Below, one piece after another: positions 8,188 to 16,815 of a stretch of 64,000 nt of DNA; within the stretch, counting starts at the first letter, position 1, and each line of letters begins with the position of its first letter. Source of the DNA: Paraburkholderia piptadeniae (GTDB lineage Bacteria > Pseudomonadota > Gammaproteobacteria > Burkholderiales > Burkholderiaceae); assembly GCF_900007165.1 (NCBI RefSeq), contig NZ_CYGY02000064.1, positions 1 to 64,000 on the forward strand, given 5' to 3'. A program made the position numbers and the translations under genes. The notes beneath the pieces are model-generated. The model was not told the origin of the DNA and ran no database searches. It worked only from the letters and a program-made list of their open reading frames with translations.

Positions 8188-9102
8188 TCACCCTTGAAGG
8201 CCGGGCGCCGGATGCGCGGCCTTCATATCGTCGATAAACGCATCGACGATGTCCGTCCGATGCTGCCGCGTCCGCGCAACCATGTGAAACGCGACGCGGT
8301 AGCTCATCTGCTGCGGGTTTAGCGCGGCGAGCAAACCCTCCTTCACATACGGCGCGGCAAAGTGCCCCGGCAGATAGCCGAGGTGATGACCTGACAGCAC
8401 GAGCATCGCGACGGCTTCCATGTTGTCGGCGACGGCAGTGACGTTGCCCGGCGTCGTCGATGCTTCGGCCTCTGGCAGCGGATAGCTGCGCCACGCCCAT
8501 TCGTGCTGCGCGGCTTGCGCCGGCGTCACGTTGCCCGCTTGAGCGAACAGCGGATGCCCCTTCGCGCAATACGCAAGCTGTTCCTCGGAAAAGATCTCCG
8601 TGTACTCAAGCGACGGCACGCGATGCCAGAAATATCCGATGCCGATCTGAATCCGACCGCTCAACAGCAACTCTTCGAGTTCGCCGGGCGAGCGCACGAG
8701 AATCGAAAATCGCACGGATTCGTCGCGTGCACGGAAGCGCGCAATCGCATCGCTGATCCGCGCGCTTTCCGACACTGGCGTATGACCGATCATCCCGATT
8801 CCTAGCGTGCCCACCAGCTTCCGGCCGACGTTGCGCGCTTGCACGCCGAACGCATCGACGGCGAAAAGCAGCGTGCGCGCCGCGTCGACGAACTGCTCGC
8901 CTCGCGCGGTCAGGCTAAATCCGCTGCGGCCGCGTTCGCACAGGCGGTAGCCGAGTCGCGTTTCCAGTGTCGATAGCTGGGTACTGATCGTCGACTGGCC
9001 TATGTTCAATGTAGCCTGAGCAGGCGAAACGCCGCCCGCGTCCACGATGGCGAGGAACACGCGGATCAGGCGCAGATCGAGATCGGTCAGTTGGGAGAAC
9101 AT
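8188..9102 (-). CDS. LysR-family transcriptional regulator
   Basis: 304 residues from the ATG at 9102; a TTG nine codons upstream is an alternative. The N-terminal winged helix-turn-helix is clear: DLRLIRVFLAIVDAGG, then LNIGQSTISTQLSTLETRLG. A periplasmic-binding-like effector domain fills the rest (about 90-300). It is divergent from the agmatinase-family gene across a 162-base spacer, so by the usual LysR pattern it probably controls that gene in response to a guanidino compound or polyamine. This last point is inference. Confidence 0.9.
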   Translation of the reverse strand: MFSQLTDLDLRLIRVFLAIVDAGGVSPAQATLNIGQSTISTQLSTLETRLGYRLCERGRSGFSLTARGEQFVDAARTLLFAVDAFGVQARNVGRKLVGTLGIGMIGHTPVSESARISDAIARFRARDESVRFSILVRSPGELEELLLSGRIQIGIGYFWHRVPSLEYTEIFSEEQLAYCAKGHPLFAQAGNVTPAQAAQHEWAWRSYPLPEAEASTTPGNVTAVADNMEAVAMLVLSGHHLGYLPGHFAAPYVKEGLLAALNPQQMSYRVAFHMVARTRQHRTDIVDAFIDDMKAAHPAPGLQG

Positions 9103-9264
9103 GCGGCAGGATACATCGATGCCGATCAATGTGAAGTTTATTTCGTCGGCATTTTATGTCCGCCGGAAGCGCACAAAAATGAGAAATGCTCCGGCGTCGC
9201 GCGCTTTGCGACGTCTGGATTCCTCGCTTTATTGAGACGCTGTGCTTGCCATTGGCGAACTACG

Positions 9265-10257
9265 ATGAATACTTCCTCGAATTTCGTTTCCCCGGACCTC
9301 ACCGAGCGGCCGCAGCCGCTGTCGGGCAACGCGATGCCGCGCGCGGGCGGTATCGCCACGATGATGCGGCTGCCGAACGTCGGGTCGCCGCAAGGGCTCG
9401 ATACCTGTTTTGTCGGCGTGCCGTTCGATCTGGGCACGTCGAACCGCACGGGTGCGCGCTTCGGCCCGCGCCAGATCCGCGCGGAATCCGTACTGCTGCG
9501 CCCGTACAACATGGCGACACGCGCCGCGCCGTTCGATTCGCTGCGCGTCGCGGACATCGGCGACGTTGCGATCAATCCGTACAACCTCCTGGATTCGATC
9601 GGCCGCATTGAACGCGCTTACGACGAAATCCTGCAACACGGGACGAAGCCGATCACGCTAGGCGGCGATCACACGATCGCGCTGCCGATCCTGCGCTCGA
9701 TTCATCGCAAATATGGCAAGGTCGGTCTGATTCACGTCGACGCGCACGCGGACGTCAACGACACGATGATGGGCGAGAAGATCGCGCACGGCACGCCGTT
9801 TCGCCGCGCGGTCGAAGAGGGCCTGCTGGATTGCGAGCGCGTTGTGCAGATCGGGCTGCGCGGAACGGGCTACGCGGCCGAAGACTTCGACTGGTGCCGC
9901 GACCAGGGCTTCGAGGTCGTGCAGGCGGAGGCGTGCTGGAACCAGTCGCTGTCGCCGCTGATGTCGCGCGTGCGCGAGAAGATGGGCGACGGCCCGGTGT
10001 ACATCACGTTCGATATCGACGGCATCGATCCCGCTTTCGCGCCGGGCACGGGTACGCCCGAGATCGCCGGGCTGACCGTGCCGCAGGCGCTCGAGATCAT
10101 TCGCGGCGCGCATGGTCTGAATATCGTCGGCTGCGATCTGGTGGAAGTCGCGCCGCCGTACGATCCGTTCGGTACGACGGCGCTGCTCGGCGCCAATCTC
10201 GCGTTCGAAATGCTGTGCGTGCTGCCGGGTGTCGAGTATCGGCCAGCGACGCGATAG
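9265..10257 (+). CDS. speB: Agmatinase-family ureohydrolase (agmatinase or guanidinobutyrase)
   Basis: 330 residues from the ATG at 9265. The open frame extends 58 codons upstream, but that part is unlike the family. The enzyme hydrolyses a guanidino compound to urea plus amine with two Mn ions. Metal-binding motifs are present: GGDHT, DAHADV and FDIDGIDP. Segments such as GIATMMRLP, GTSNRTGARFGPRQIRAES and NMATRAAPFDSL resemble Pseudomonas/Burkholderia agmatinase and 4-guanidinobutyrase, which cannot be separated by eye. The divergent LysR gene would fit a catabolic guanidinobutyrase. A terminator follows at 10327. Confidence 0.88.
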   Translation: MNTSSNFVSPDLTERPQPLSGNAMPRAGGIATMMRLPNVGSPQGLDTCFVGVPFDLGTSNRTGARFGPRQIRAESVLLRPYNMATRAAPFDSLRVADIGDVAINPYNLLDSIGRIERAYDEILQHGTKPITLGGDHTIALPILRSIHRKYGKVGLIHVDAHADVNDTMMGEKIAHGTPFRRAVEEGLLDCERVVQIGLRGTGYAAEDFDWCRDQGFEVVQAEACWNQSLSPLMSRVREKMGDGPVYITFDIDGIDPAFAPGTGTPEIAGLTVPQALEIIRGAHGLNIVGCDLVEVAPPYDPFGTTALLGANLAFEMLCVLPGVEYRPATR

Positions 10258-10326
10258 CCGTAGTACATGCCGGCGGCGGCTGAAACGCGCCGTCGGCAAC
10301 GAGACGGTTCCGAAGATCGTCGATAG

Positions 10327-10354
10327 AACGCCCATGACGTCCGTTATGGGCGTT
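10327..10354 (+). terminator. Probable terminator after speB
   Basis: AACGCCCAT and ATGGGCGTT form a perfect 9-base-pair stem with a 10-base loop, followed by GTCGTTT. The T tract is weak. Confidence 0.55.
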
Positions 10355-10555
10355 GTCGTTTCTGCTGCCATCGCGCGGCGACGCGAAGACAGCATTTTCA
10401 GAAATGTGAGCTAGAGACGCGTCCCCCGCGTCGCTACGCTACACCGGTTTTGGCGCGCATCCGACCGTAATTCTTGGATAAATCATAAAGAGAGCGCGCC
10501 GGCCCGCTTCGAATGCTCTCGCACTCCTTCCGAAACCATCTCCCAGGATCAAGTC

Positions 10556-12187
10556 ATGTACGGCGATTTGCAGAATCTCGACCCCGCCATCGACCGTTAT
10601 TCAGCCGCCGTGTCTTTGTATGGCAAAGACCGTTTCGACGAAGCGCTGGCGCTGATCGAGCCGCTGCTGCATGCACAGCCGGTCGATGCGCAGGTTCTCA
10701 ATCTGGCCGCCGCGTGCCATCTGTCGATCGGACATCTGCACGATGCGGAGACGTACTGGCGACGCGCGATCGACACGAGGCCCGATTACTGCGACGCGCA
10801 CAACAATCTGGGCGTCGTGCTCAAGGAACTGGGCCGCCCGATGGAAGCCGAGGCGTGCTATCGGCAGGCACTGTCCATCGCGCCGGACCATGCGGGCGCA
10901 TACGTGAATCTCGGGCGGCTCTTTGCGCAACTCGGCCATCCGGATGAAGCGGAATCCTCCTATCTGCGCGCTATCGAGCTTCAGCCCCACGACGGCGATA
11001 CCTACGTCAACCTGGGCGTGCTGTATCAGGACCAGATGCGCCCGCCCGAAGCCGAGGCGGCGTACAGGAACGCACTTGCCGCCCATCCGCACGAGGTCAA
11101 GGCGCGTTTCAATCTGGGCGTGGTGCTCAAGACGCAACGGCGTTTCGCCAAAGCGGAAGCCTCGTACCGACAGGCGCTCGCACTGCGTCCGGACTACTTC
11201 GAGGTGAAGATCAACCTCGCACATCTGCTGCTCACCGTCGGACGTCTGGAAGAGGGATGGGCCCTGTTCGAAGCTCGCTATGATCCCGCGTGGCCGCAGC
11301 GCAAGGTCGCGCCGCCGCCCGTCGATTTCCCGATGTGGCGCGGCGAGCCGCTCGCGGGCAAGTCGCTGCTGGTGTGGCCAGAGCAGGGGCACGGCGACAG
11401 CCTCCAGTTCTGCCGCTATCTGCCGATGCTCAAGGCGCGAGGTCTCGCGAAGCTGAGCGTCGCGTGTTCGCCTGTGTTGCAGAGTCTGTTCGAAACCATC
11501 GAAGGCGTGGACGAATGCATTCCGCTCGACGGCGAGCATGAAATTCCGCCGCACGACTTTGCGTGCTTGACGATGAGCCTGCCGCACCGCTTGCACACCA
11601 CGCTCGCGAGCATTCCCGGCGCGACGCCTTATCTGCGGGTGCCGCCGCCGCGCGCGGCCAGATGGAAAGGCAGGCTGCCCGCTGGCAAGTTCAGGGTGGG
11701 GCTCGTCTGGGCTGGCGATCCGCGCTCCGATCAACCGGCGATTAACGCGGTCGATCGCCGCCGCTCGCTCGACGCGCGCGCCTATCTGCCATTGTTGTGC
11801 GTGCCCGGCGTCACGTTCGTCAGTCTGCAAAAGGGCGCGTCGACGCAACCGCAAATCGATACGTTGCCAGCTGAACTCCGTCCATTCGATCCGATGCACG
11901 ACGTGCACGAATTCGCCGACACGGCCGCGATCGTCGAGCAACTCGATCTTGTGATTACCGTCGATACGTCGATCGCGCATCTGGCGGGCGCGCTCGACAG
12001 GCCCGTGTGGATTCTGTCGCGCTACGACGGCTGCTGGCGCTGGCTGCATGATCGCGACGATACGCCGTGGTATCCGCGCACGCGTCTCTTTCATCAGCGG
12101 CAGCCCGGCGAGTGGGGCGAGGTGATCGAGCGCGTGAAGCTCGCGCTCGAAGCGTGGTCGGCGCGTCAACGCGCGCCGGCTTGTTGA
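10556..12187 (+). CDS. TPR-repeat protein with glycosyltransferase-like C-terminal domain
   Basis: 543 residues. The first half holds about six to seven consecutive 34-residue tetratricopeptide repeats (about 10-245), for example AHNNLGVVLKELGRPMEAEACYRQAL. The C-terminal half (about 265-530) resembles the GT9/GT41-like domain often fused to bacterial TPRs: MWRGEPLAGKSLLVWPEQGHGD near 265-285 and VITVDTSIAHLAGALDRPVWIL near 460-480, the typical nucleotide-sugar end segment. No signal peptide, so probably cytoplasmic. Such proteins are suspected of glycosylating proteins or surface polymers; acceptor and donor are unknown. The gene stands alone between speB and the convergent cytX. Confidence 0.8.
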   Translation: MYGDLQNLDPAIDRYSAAVSLYGKDRFDEALALIEPLLHAQPVDAQVLNLAAACHLSIGHLHDAETYWRRAIDTRPDYCDAHNNLGVVLKELGRPMEAEACYRQALSIAPDHAGAYVNLGRLFAQLGHPDEAESSYLRAIELQPHDGDTYVNLGVLYQDQMRPPEAEAAYRNALAAHPHEVKARFNLGVVLKTQRRFAKAEASYRQALALRPDYFEVKINLAHLLLTVGRLEEGWALFEARYDPAWPQRKVAPPPVDFPMWRGEPLAGKSLLVWPEQGHGDSLQFCRYLPMLKARGLAKLSVACSPVLQSLFETIEGVDECIPLDGEHEIPPHDFACLTMSLPHRLHTTLASIPGATPYLRVPPPRAARWKGRLPAGKFRVGLVWAGDPRSDQPAINAVDRRRSLDARAYLPLLCVPGVTFVSLQKGASTQPQIDTLPAELRPFDPMHDVHEFADTAAIVEQLDLVITVDTSIAHLAGALDRPVWILSRYDGCWRWLHDRDDTPWYPRTRLFHQRQPGEWGEVIERVKLALEAWSARQRAPAC

Positions 12188-12202
12188 TCAAATGAATATG
12201 GC

Positions 12203-13519
12203 CTACGCGTAAGCCTGCTTGCGCGCCGACACGAACGCCAGATAGCACAGCCCGCCGATCGCCAGCGCAGGCAGCGTCGCGCCGAGGTTCGGCAGCCACT
12301 GATTGATCGCCTGATACGCGGCAATGCCGATCGCCCACGCGACGAACGCGCTCACGTGCCAGCCGCCCGAGAAGCCATAGCGGCCTTGCGTATCGGCGAG
12401 CGAGTCTGCGTCGATGCGGCGCCGGCGCACGATGAAGTGATCGGCCAGCACCACGCCGAACAGCGGCGCGAACACCGAACCGATCAGCAACAGGAAGTTC
12501 TGATACTTCGCCATCGGCACGGCGAGCGCGATCAGCGTGCACAGCGCACCGAACCCGGCGGACAACAGCGGCACGCTCGCGCGCGTCCAGAAAGTGCCCG
12601 TCGATACGGCCGCCGAGTGCACGTCGGCAAACGCGTTGTCGATTTCGTCGATCAGCACCAGCAGCAGCGCGAGGCCGCCGCCTGCTTGCGCGAGCGCCGT
12701 CGTCAGCAGCGCATCGCCGCCGCCCGCGGCGAGCCCGTACACCGCGCCGAGCGCGTAGAACCACACGTTCGCAATGCCGAAGCCGAAGATCGTGCCGCGG
12801 AACGTCTCGCCCGCCTTTCGGCCGAAACGCGTGTAGTCGGCGATCAGCGGCAGCCACGACAGCGGCATCGCGACGACGAGATCGACGGCGCCGCCAAACG
12901 ACATTTCGCCATTGCCCGGACGATGCATCAGCGTGCCCACTTCGTGCTGCGCCAGCACGGCCCAGGTCAGCCACGCGGCGCCCGCGAGCAGCAGCCAGAT
13001 GCCCCACGTGCGCAGAAAGCGCCGCACGAACGACAGCGGGCCGCTGATCGCGAGCAACGTCGCGAGCACGCCGAAGATCAGCGTCCAGATCAGCGGCGCC
13101 GAAAAGCCGAAGGCCTGCTTCGACAGCGCGTCGGCGGAATCGCGCATCACGATCACTTCGAACGCGCCCCAGCCGACCAGCTGGATCATATTCAGCACGG
13201 CGGGAATCGACGCGCCGCGCACGCCGAGCGTCGGACGCAGCGATGACATCGCCGCGAGCCCCGTATCCGTGCCGATCACGCCCGCGAGCGCGAGCAGCAC
13301 GACGCCGATCACGCTGCCGATTGCGATCGCCAGCAGCGCGTGCGGCAGCGACAGCCCGGGCACGAGCAGCGCGCCGGCCTGCGCGACCAGCAGGCCGATG
13401 CCGAGCGAAAACCACAGCGCGAATGCGTCGCCCGTCCTGAACGCGCGGCGCGAATCCGGCACCGGCTTGAGCGGCGCGTAAGTCGAACCGGCCTCGCCGG
13501 TCATTGAATCTTGAGCCAT
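12203..13519 (-). CDS. cytX: NCS1-family permease, probably CytX (hydroxymethylpyrimidine transporter)
   Basis: 438 residues with about 12 membrane segments, of the nucleobase:cation symporter-1 family. Early segments FRTGDAFALWFSLGIGLLVAQAG and VRGASIPAVLNMIQLVGWGAFE match CytX/CodB-type permeases. CytX is predicted to import the thiamine pyrimidine precursor HMP. ATG at 13519 with AGGAAAGAG upstream. No thiamine gene is adjacent and no TPP riboswitch was seen in the leader, so cytosine or a related base remains possible. It converges with the TPR gene (15-base gap). Confidence 0.75.
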   Translation of the reverse strand: MAQDSMTGEAGSTYAPLKPVPDSRRAFRTGDAFALWFSLGIGLLVAQAGALLVPGLSLPHALLAIAIGSVIGVVLLALAGVIGTDTGLAAMSSLRPTLGVRGASIPAVLNMIQLVGWGAFEVIVMRDSADALSKQAFGFSAPLIWTLIFGVLATLLAISGPLSFVRRFLRTWGIWLLLAGAAWLTWAVLAQHEVGTLMHRPGNGEMSFGGAVDLVVAMPLSWLPLIADYTRFGRKAGETFRGTIFGFGIANVWFYALGAVYGLAAGGGDALLTTALAQAGGGLALLLVLIDEIDNAFADVHSAAVSTGTFWTRASVPLLSAGFGALCTLIALAVPMAKYQNFLLLIGSVFAPLFGVVLADHFIVRRRRIDADSLADTQGRYGFSGGWHVSAFVAWAIGIAAYQAINQWLPNLGATLPALAIGGLCYLAFVSARKQAYA

Positions 13520-13807
13520 CGAATCTCTTTCCTGTCTGTTGTTGTCGGGGCGTCGTCGTTGCGGCCGTGTTCCGTCACGGTACGCGCATTGCGGCCCGCC
13601 TATCAGAAAACGCCTATGACGTTTGCCGCCGGCCTTGCCGCGCTGCGGCTGTCATAATGCACAACTCTGCATGCGCCGCCGTTCGCCCGTGGGCCGGCTT
13701 GACGCGGTTGCATGCCGTTCAGGGGCAGATCGTCGCGTGTCCCATCAGTGCATGTGGTGCATCGCGACCGTTTATACCCGAAAAGCCGAGATTATCCCCA
13801 AAACGCC

Positions 13808-15118
13808 ATGTTTGAAGAAACCCGCGCCAACGTTCCCCTCGCCGAGCGCCTACGGCCGCGCAGCATCGACGAAGTCATCGGGCAAAAGCATCTGCTGGGC
13901 CCGAACAAGCCGCTGCGCGTCGCGTTCGAGTCCGGCGAGGCGCACTCGATGATCCTCTGGGGCCCGCCGGGCGTCGGCAAGACGACGCTCGCGCGCCTGA
14001 TGGCCGACGCGTTCGATGCGGAGTTCATCGCGCTGTCGGCGGTGCTCTCGGGCGTGAAAGACATCCGCGAAGCCGTCGAGACGGCACAAATTCATCGCGC
14101 GAACGGCCACCAGACGCTCGTGTTCGTCGACGAAGTGCATCGCTTCAACAAGAGCCAGCAAGACGCGTTCTTGCCGCATGTGGAGTCGGGGCTGTTCGTG
14201 TTCGTCGGCGCGACCACGGAGAACCCGTCGTTCGAGGTGAACAGCGCGTTGCTGTCGCGGGCGGCCGTCTACGTGCTCAAGAGCCTTGATACTGACGAGC
14301 AGCGCGAACTGCTGGACCGCGCGCAACAGGAACTGGGCGGCTTCACGTTTACCGACGAGGCGCGCGACGCGCTGATCGGTTCGGCAGATGGTGACGGCCG
14401 CAAGCTGCTGAACAACATGGAAATCGTCGCGCGCGCGGCGGCCCGGCAGAACAAGACGGAGATCGACGGCGAACTGCTCGCGAGCGCGCTCGCCGAAAAC
14501 CTGCGGCGCTTCGACAAGGGCGGCGACGCGTTCTACGACCAGATCAGCGCGCTTCACAAGTCGGTCCGCGGCAGCAATCCCGACGGCGCGCTGTACTGGT
14601 TCTGCCGCATGCTCGACGGCGGCGCGGACCCGCGCTATCTGTCGCGGCGCATCGTGCGCATGGCGTGGGAGGACATCGGCCTCGCCGATCCGCGCGCCGC
14701 GCGCATCGCGCTCGACGCCGCCGAAACCTACGAGCGCCTCGGCACGCCCGAAGGCGAACTCGCGCTCGCGCAGGCCGTGATCTATCTGGCCGTCGCGCCG
14801 AAGTCGAACGCGGGCTACAACGCGTACAACGCGGCGCGCGGTTTCGTCGGCAAGGACCAGTCGCGCGCGGTGCCGATCCACCTGCGCAACGCGCCGACGA
14901 AGCTGATGAAGGAACTCGGCTACGGCCACGAGTACCGCTACGCGCACGACGAACCGGACGCGTACGCGGCAGGCGAAACCTATCTGCCCGATGGCATGCG
15001 CGAGCCGCATTGGTATCAGCCGACGCCGCGCGGGCTCGAAGGCAAGATCGGCGAGAAGCTCACGCGCCTTGCCGAACTCGATGCGCAATGGCGCAGCGAG
15101 AACAGGAAGAAGAGTTGA
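13808..15118 (+). CDS. rarA: Replication-associated recombination protein A (AAA+ ATPase)
   Basis: 436 residues from the ATG at 13808; the frame is open further upstream but the family begins here (MFEETRANVPLAERLRP). RarA/MgsA is a tetrameric clamp-loader-like ATPase that acts at stalled replication forks with SSB. Walker A is GPPGVGKTT at 52-60 and Walker B LVFVDEVHRFNKSQQD near 110-125. The C-terminal MgsA tetramerisation domain follows (HKSVRGSNPDGALYW, RMAWEDIGLADPRA). It precedes serS, the usual order in Burkholderiales. Confidence 0.96.
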   Translation: MFEETRANVPLAERLRPRSIDEVIGQKHLLGPNKPLRVAFESGEAHSMILWGPPGVGKTTLARLMADAFDAEFIALSAVLSGVKDIREAVETAQIHRANGHQTLVFVDEVHRFNKSQQDAFLPHVESGLFVFVGATTENPSFEVNSALLSRAAVYVLKSLDTDEQRELLDRAQQELGGFTFTDEARDALIGSADGDGRKLLNNMEIVARAAARQNKTEIDGELLASALAENLRRFDKGGDAFYDQISALHKSVRGSNPDGALYWFCRMLDGGADPRYLSRRIVRMAWEDIGLADPRAARIALDAAETYERLGTPEGELALAQAVIYLAVAPKSNAGYNAYNAARGFVGKDQSRAVPIHLRNAPTKLMKELGYGHEYRYAHDEPDAYAAGETYLPDGMREPHWYQPTPRGLEGKIGEKLTRLAELDAQWRSENRKKS

Positions 15119-15214
15119 TCAAGCGCGCTTTGCGCCAGAGCCGACAACGCCGCCGGCGACCCACGCCGGTGCGCTAAAATCGCCCATTCACACAACGAAC
15201 TGTTGCCCCATCCC

Positions 15215-16513
15215 ATGCTTGACATCCAGCTGCTGCGCAAAGATATCGACGGCGTCGCGAAACGCCTCGCCGATCGCGGCTTTAACCTCGACGTCGCGGC
15301 TTTCTCCTCGCTCGAAGCCGAACGCCGCGCGATCCAGACCCGTACCGAAGAGCTCCAGGCGAAGCGCAACAGTCTGTCGAAGCAGATCGGCGCGATGAAA
15401 GGGCGCGGCGAAGACACTTCAGCGGTGATGACCGAAGTGGGCGGTATCGGCGACGAGATGAAGGCGTCGGCGGTCCAGCTGGAAGTGACCCAGAAGCGCT
15501 TGTCCGATCTGCTGCTCGGCGTGCCGAATCTGCCGCATGAGAGCGTTCCCGTCGGCAACGACGAAACGCAAAATGTCGAAGTGCGCCGCTGGGGCACGCC
15601 GCGGCAGTTCGACTTCGAGGTGAAGGATCACGTCGACGTCGGCACGCCGCTCGGTCTGGACTTCGAAATGGGCGCGAAGCTCTCCGGCGCGCGTTTCACG
15701 ATGCTGCGCGGACAGATTGCGCGCCTGCATCGCGCGCTCGCGCAGTTCATGATCGACACGCATACGCAGCAGCACGGCTACACGGAAATCTATACGCCGT
15801 ACATCGTCAATCCCGAAATCCTGCTCGGTACGGGCCAGTTGCCGAAATTCGCCGACGACATGTTTCGCGTCGAAAAGGGCGGCGGCGAAAACACGGTCAC
15901 ACAGTATCTGATCTCGACGTCCGAAATCTCGCTGACGAATACGGTGCGCGAGAGCATCGTCGACGCGAGCGAGCTGCCGATCAAGCTGACGGCGCATTCG
16001 CCGTGCTTCCGCTCGGAAGCGGGTTCGTATGGCCGCGACACGCGCGGCATGATTCGCCAGCATCAGTTCGACAAGGTCGAGATGGTGCAGATCGTTTCTC
16101 CGGAAACGTCGTATGACGCGCTGGAGCAGATGGTTATGCACGCGGAGACGATTCTGCAGAAGCTCGAACTGCCGTATCGCGTGATCACGCTGTGCACGGG
16201 CGACATGGGCTTCTCGGCTTCGAAGACGTACGACCTCGAAGTGTGGCTGCCCGCGCAGAACACGTATCGCGAAATTTCGAGCTGCTCGAATACCGAGTCG
16301 TTCCAGGCGCGACGGATGCACGCGCGCTATCGCAACCCGCAGGGCAAGCCGGAACTCGTGCATACGCTTAACGGATCGGGGCTGGCCGTGGGCCGCACGC
16401 TCGTCGCCGTGCTGGAGAACTTCCAGAACGCCGATGGCTCGGTGACTGTGCCGGTGGCACTGCGTCCGTATCTGGGCGGCATCGAGCGCCTGGAAGCGAC
16501 GGCGGCGCGCTGA
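15215..16513 (+). CDS. serS: Seryl-tRNA synthetase
   Basis: 432 residues from the ATG at 15215 (MLDIQLLRKD). It charges tRNA-Ser with serine. The N-terminal antiparallel coiled coil (about 30-100, rich in Arg/Glu/Lys) binds the long variable arm. Class II catalytic motifs follow: motif 2 around SPCFRSEAGSYGRDTRGMIRQHQF and motif 3 around NGSGLAVGRTLVAVLEN near the C-terminus. TAAAAT at 15174-15179 is a candidate -10. A tRNA-Ser gene lies 171 bases downstream. Confidence 0.97.
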   Translation: MLDIQLLRKDIDGVAKRLADRGFNLDVAAFSSLEAERRAIQTRTEELQAKRNSLSKQIGAMKGRGEDTSAVMTEVGGIGDEMKASAVQLEVTQKRLSDLLLGVPNLPHESVPVGNDETQNVEVRRWGTPRQFDFEVKDHVDVGTPLGLDFEMGAKLSGARFTMLRGQIARLHRALAQFMIDTHTQQHGYTEIYTPYIVNPEILLGTGQLPKFADDMFRVEKGGGENTVTQYLISTSEISLTNTVRESIVDASELPIKLTAHSPCFRSEAGSYGRDTRGMIRQHQFDKVEMVQIVSPETSYDALEQMVMHAETILQKLELPYRVITLCTGDMGFSASKTYDLEVWLPAQNTYREISSCSNTESFQARRMHARYRNPQGKPELVHTLNGSGLAVGRTLVAVLENFQNADGSVTVPVALRPYLGGIERLEATAAR

Positions 16514-16536
16514 GCGAACCGGGCTTGCCCAGTCGT

Positions 16537-16574
16537 CCAGGTCCTTTTTCAACTTTCTGCGAAAAAGGACTTGG
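16537..16574 (+). terminator. Hairpin after serS
   Basis: GTCCTTTTTC and GAAAAAGGAC (10 perfect pairs) extend to about 14 with wobble pairs around a 10-base loop. It is positioned to end serS transcripts, but the T run lies inside the stem and none follows. Its right arm abuts the -35 of the next promoter. Confidence 0.5.
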
Positions 16575-16599
16575 AATTCAAAAACAGGTGTTCTATAAT
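16571..16599 (+). promoter_or_regulatory. Sigma-70-like promoter for tRNA-Ser(CGA)
   Basis: TTGGAA at 16571-16576 and TATAAT at 16594-16599 are separated by 17 bases. A start near 16606 leaves a leader of roughly 80 bases before the tRNA. Confidence 0.7.
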
Positions 16600-16684
16600 C
16601 TTCGTCTCACACAAGCAGCGACCCGCTTAGTGTGAAGTTGATGTAAAGCAGACAAGACCACCTTGGTGGGAAGTCAAAGAATCA

Positions 16685-16775
16685 GGAAAGGTGGCAGAGA
16701 GGTCGAATGCGCCGGACTCGAAATCCGGTATACGGTTATACCGTATCGTGGGTTCGAATCCCACCCTTTCCGCCA
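16685..16775 (+). tRNA. serT: tRNA-Ser(CGA)
   Basis: 91 bases with a long variable arm. Acceptor GGAAAGG pairs with CCTTTCC, the anticodon stem-loop GGACTCGAAATCC gives anticodon CGA (codon UCG), and the T arm GTGGGTTCGAATCCCAC is canonical. The 3' GCCA is encoded. The gene symbol is a guess. Confidence 0.96.
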
Positions 16776-16790
16776 AGATGCAAAGCGATA

Positions 16791-16815
16791 CAGGCCCTTC
16801 GGGGCCTGTTTTCGT
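16791..16815 (+). terminator. Terminator after tRNA-Ser(CGA)
   Basis: CAGGCCC-TTCG-GGGCCTG, a 7-base-pair stem with a stable tetraloop, followed by TTTTCGTTT. Confidence 0.85.

Noticed and set aside
13520..13807. TPP riboswitch upstream of the CytX-like gene
   Set aside because: Neither the CUGAGA core nor the ACCUGAUCUGG-like core is present on the minus strand.
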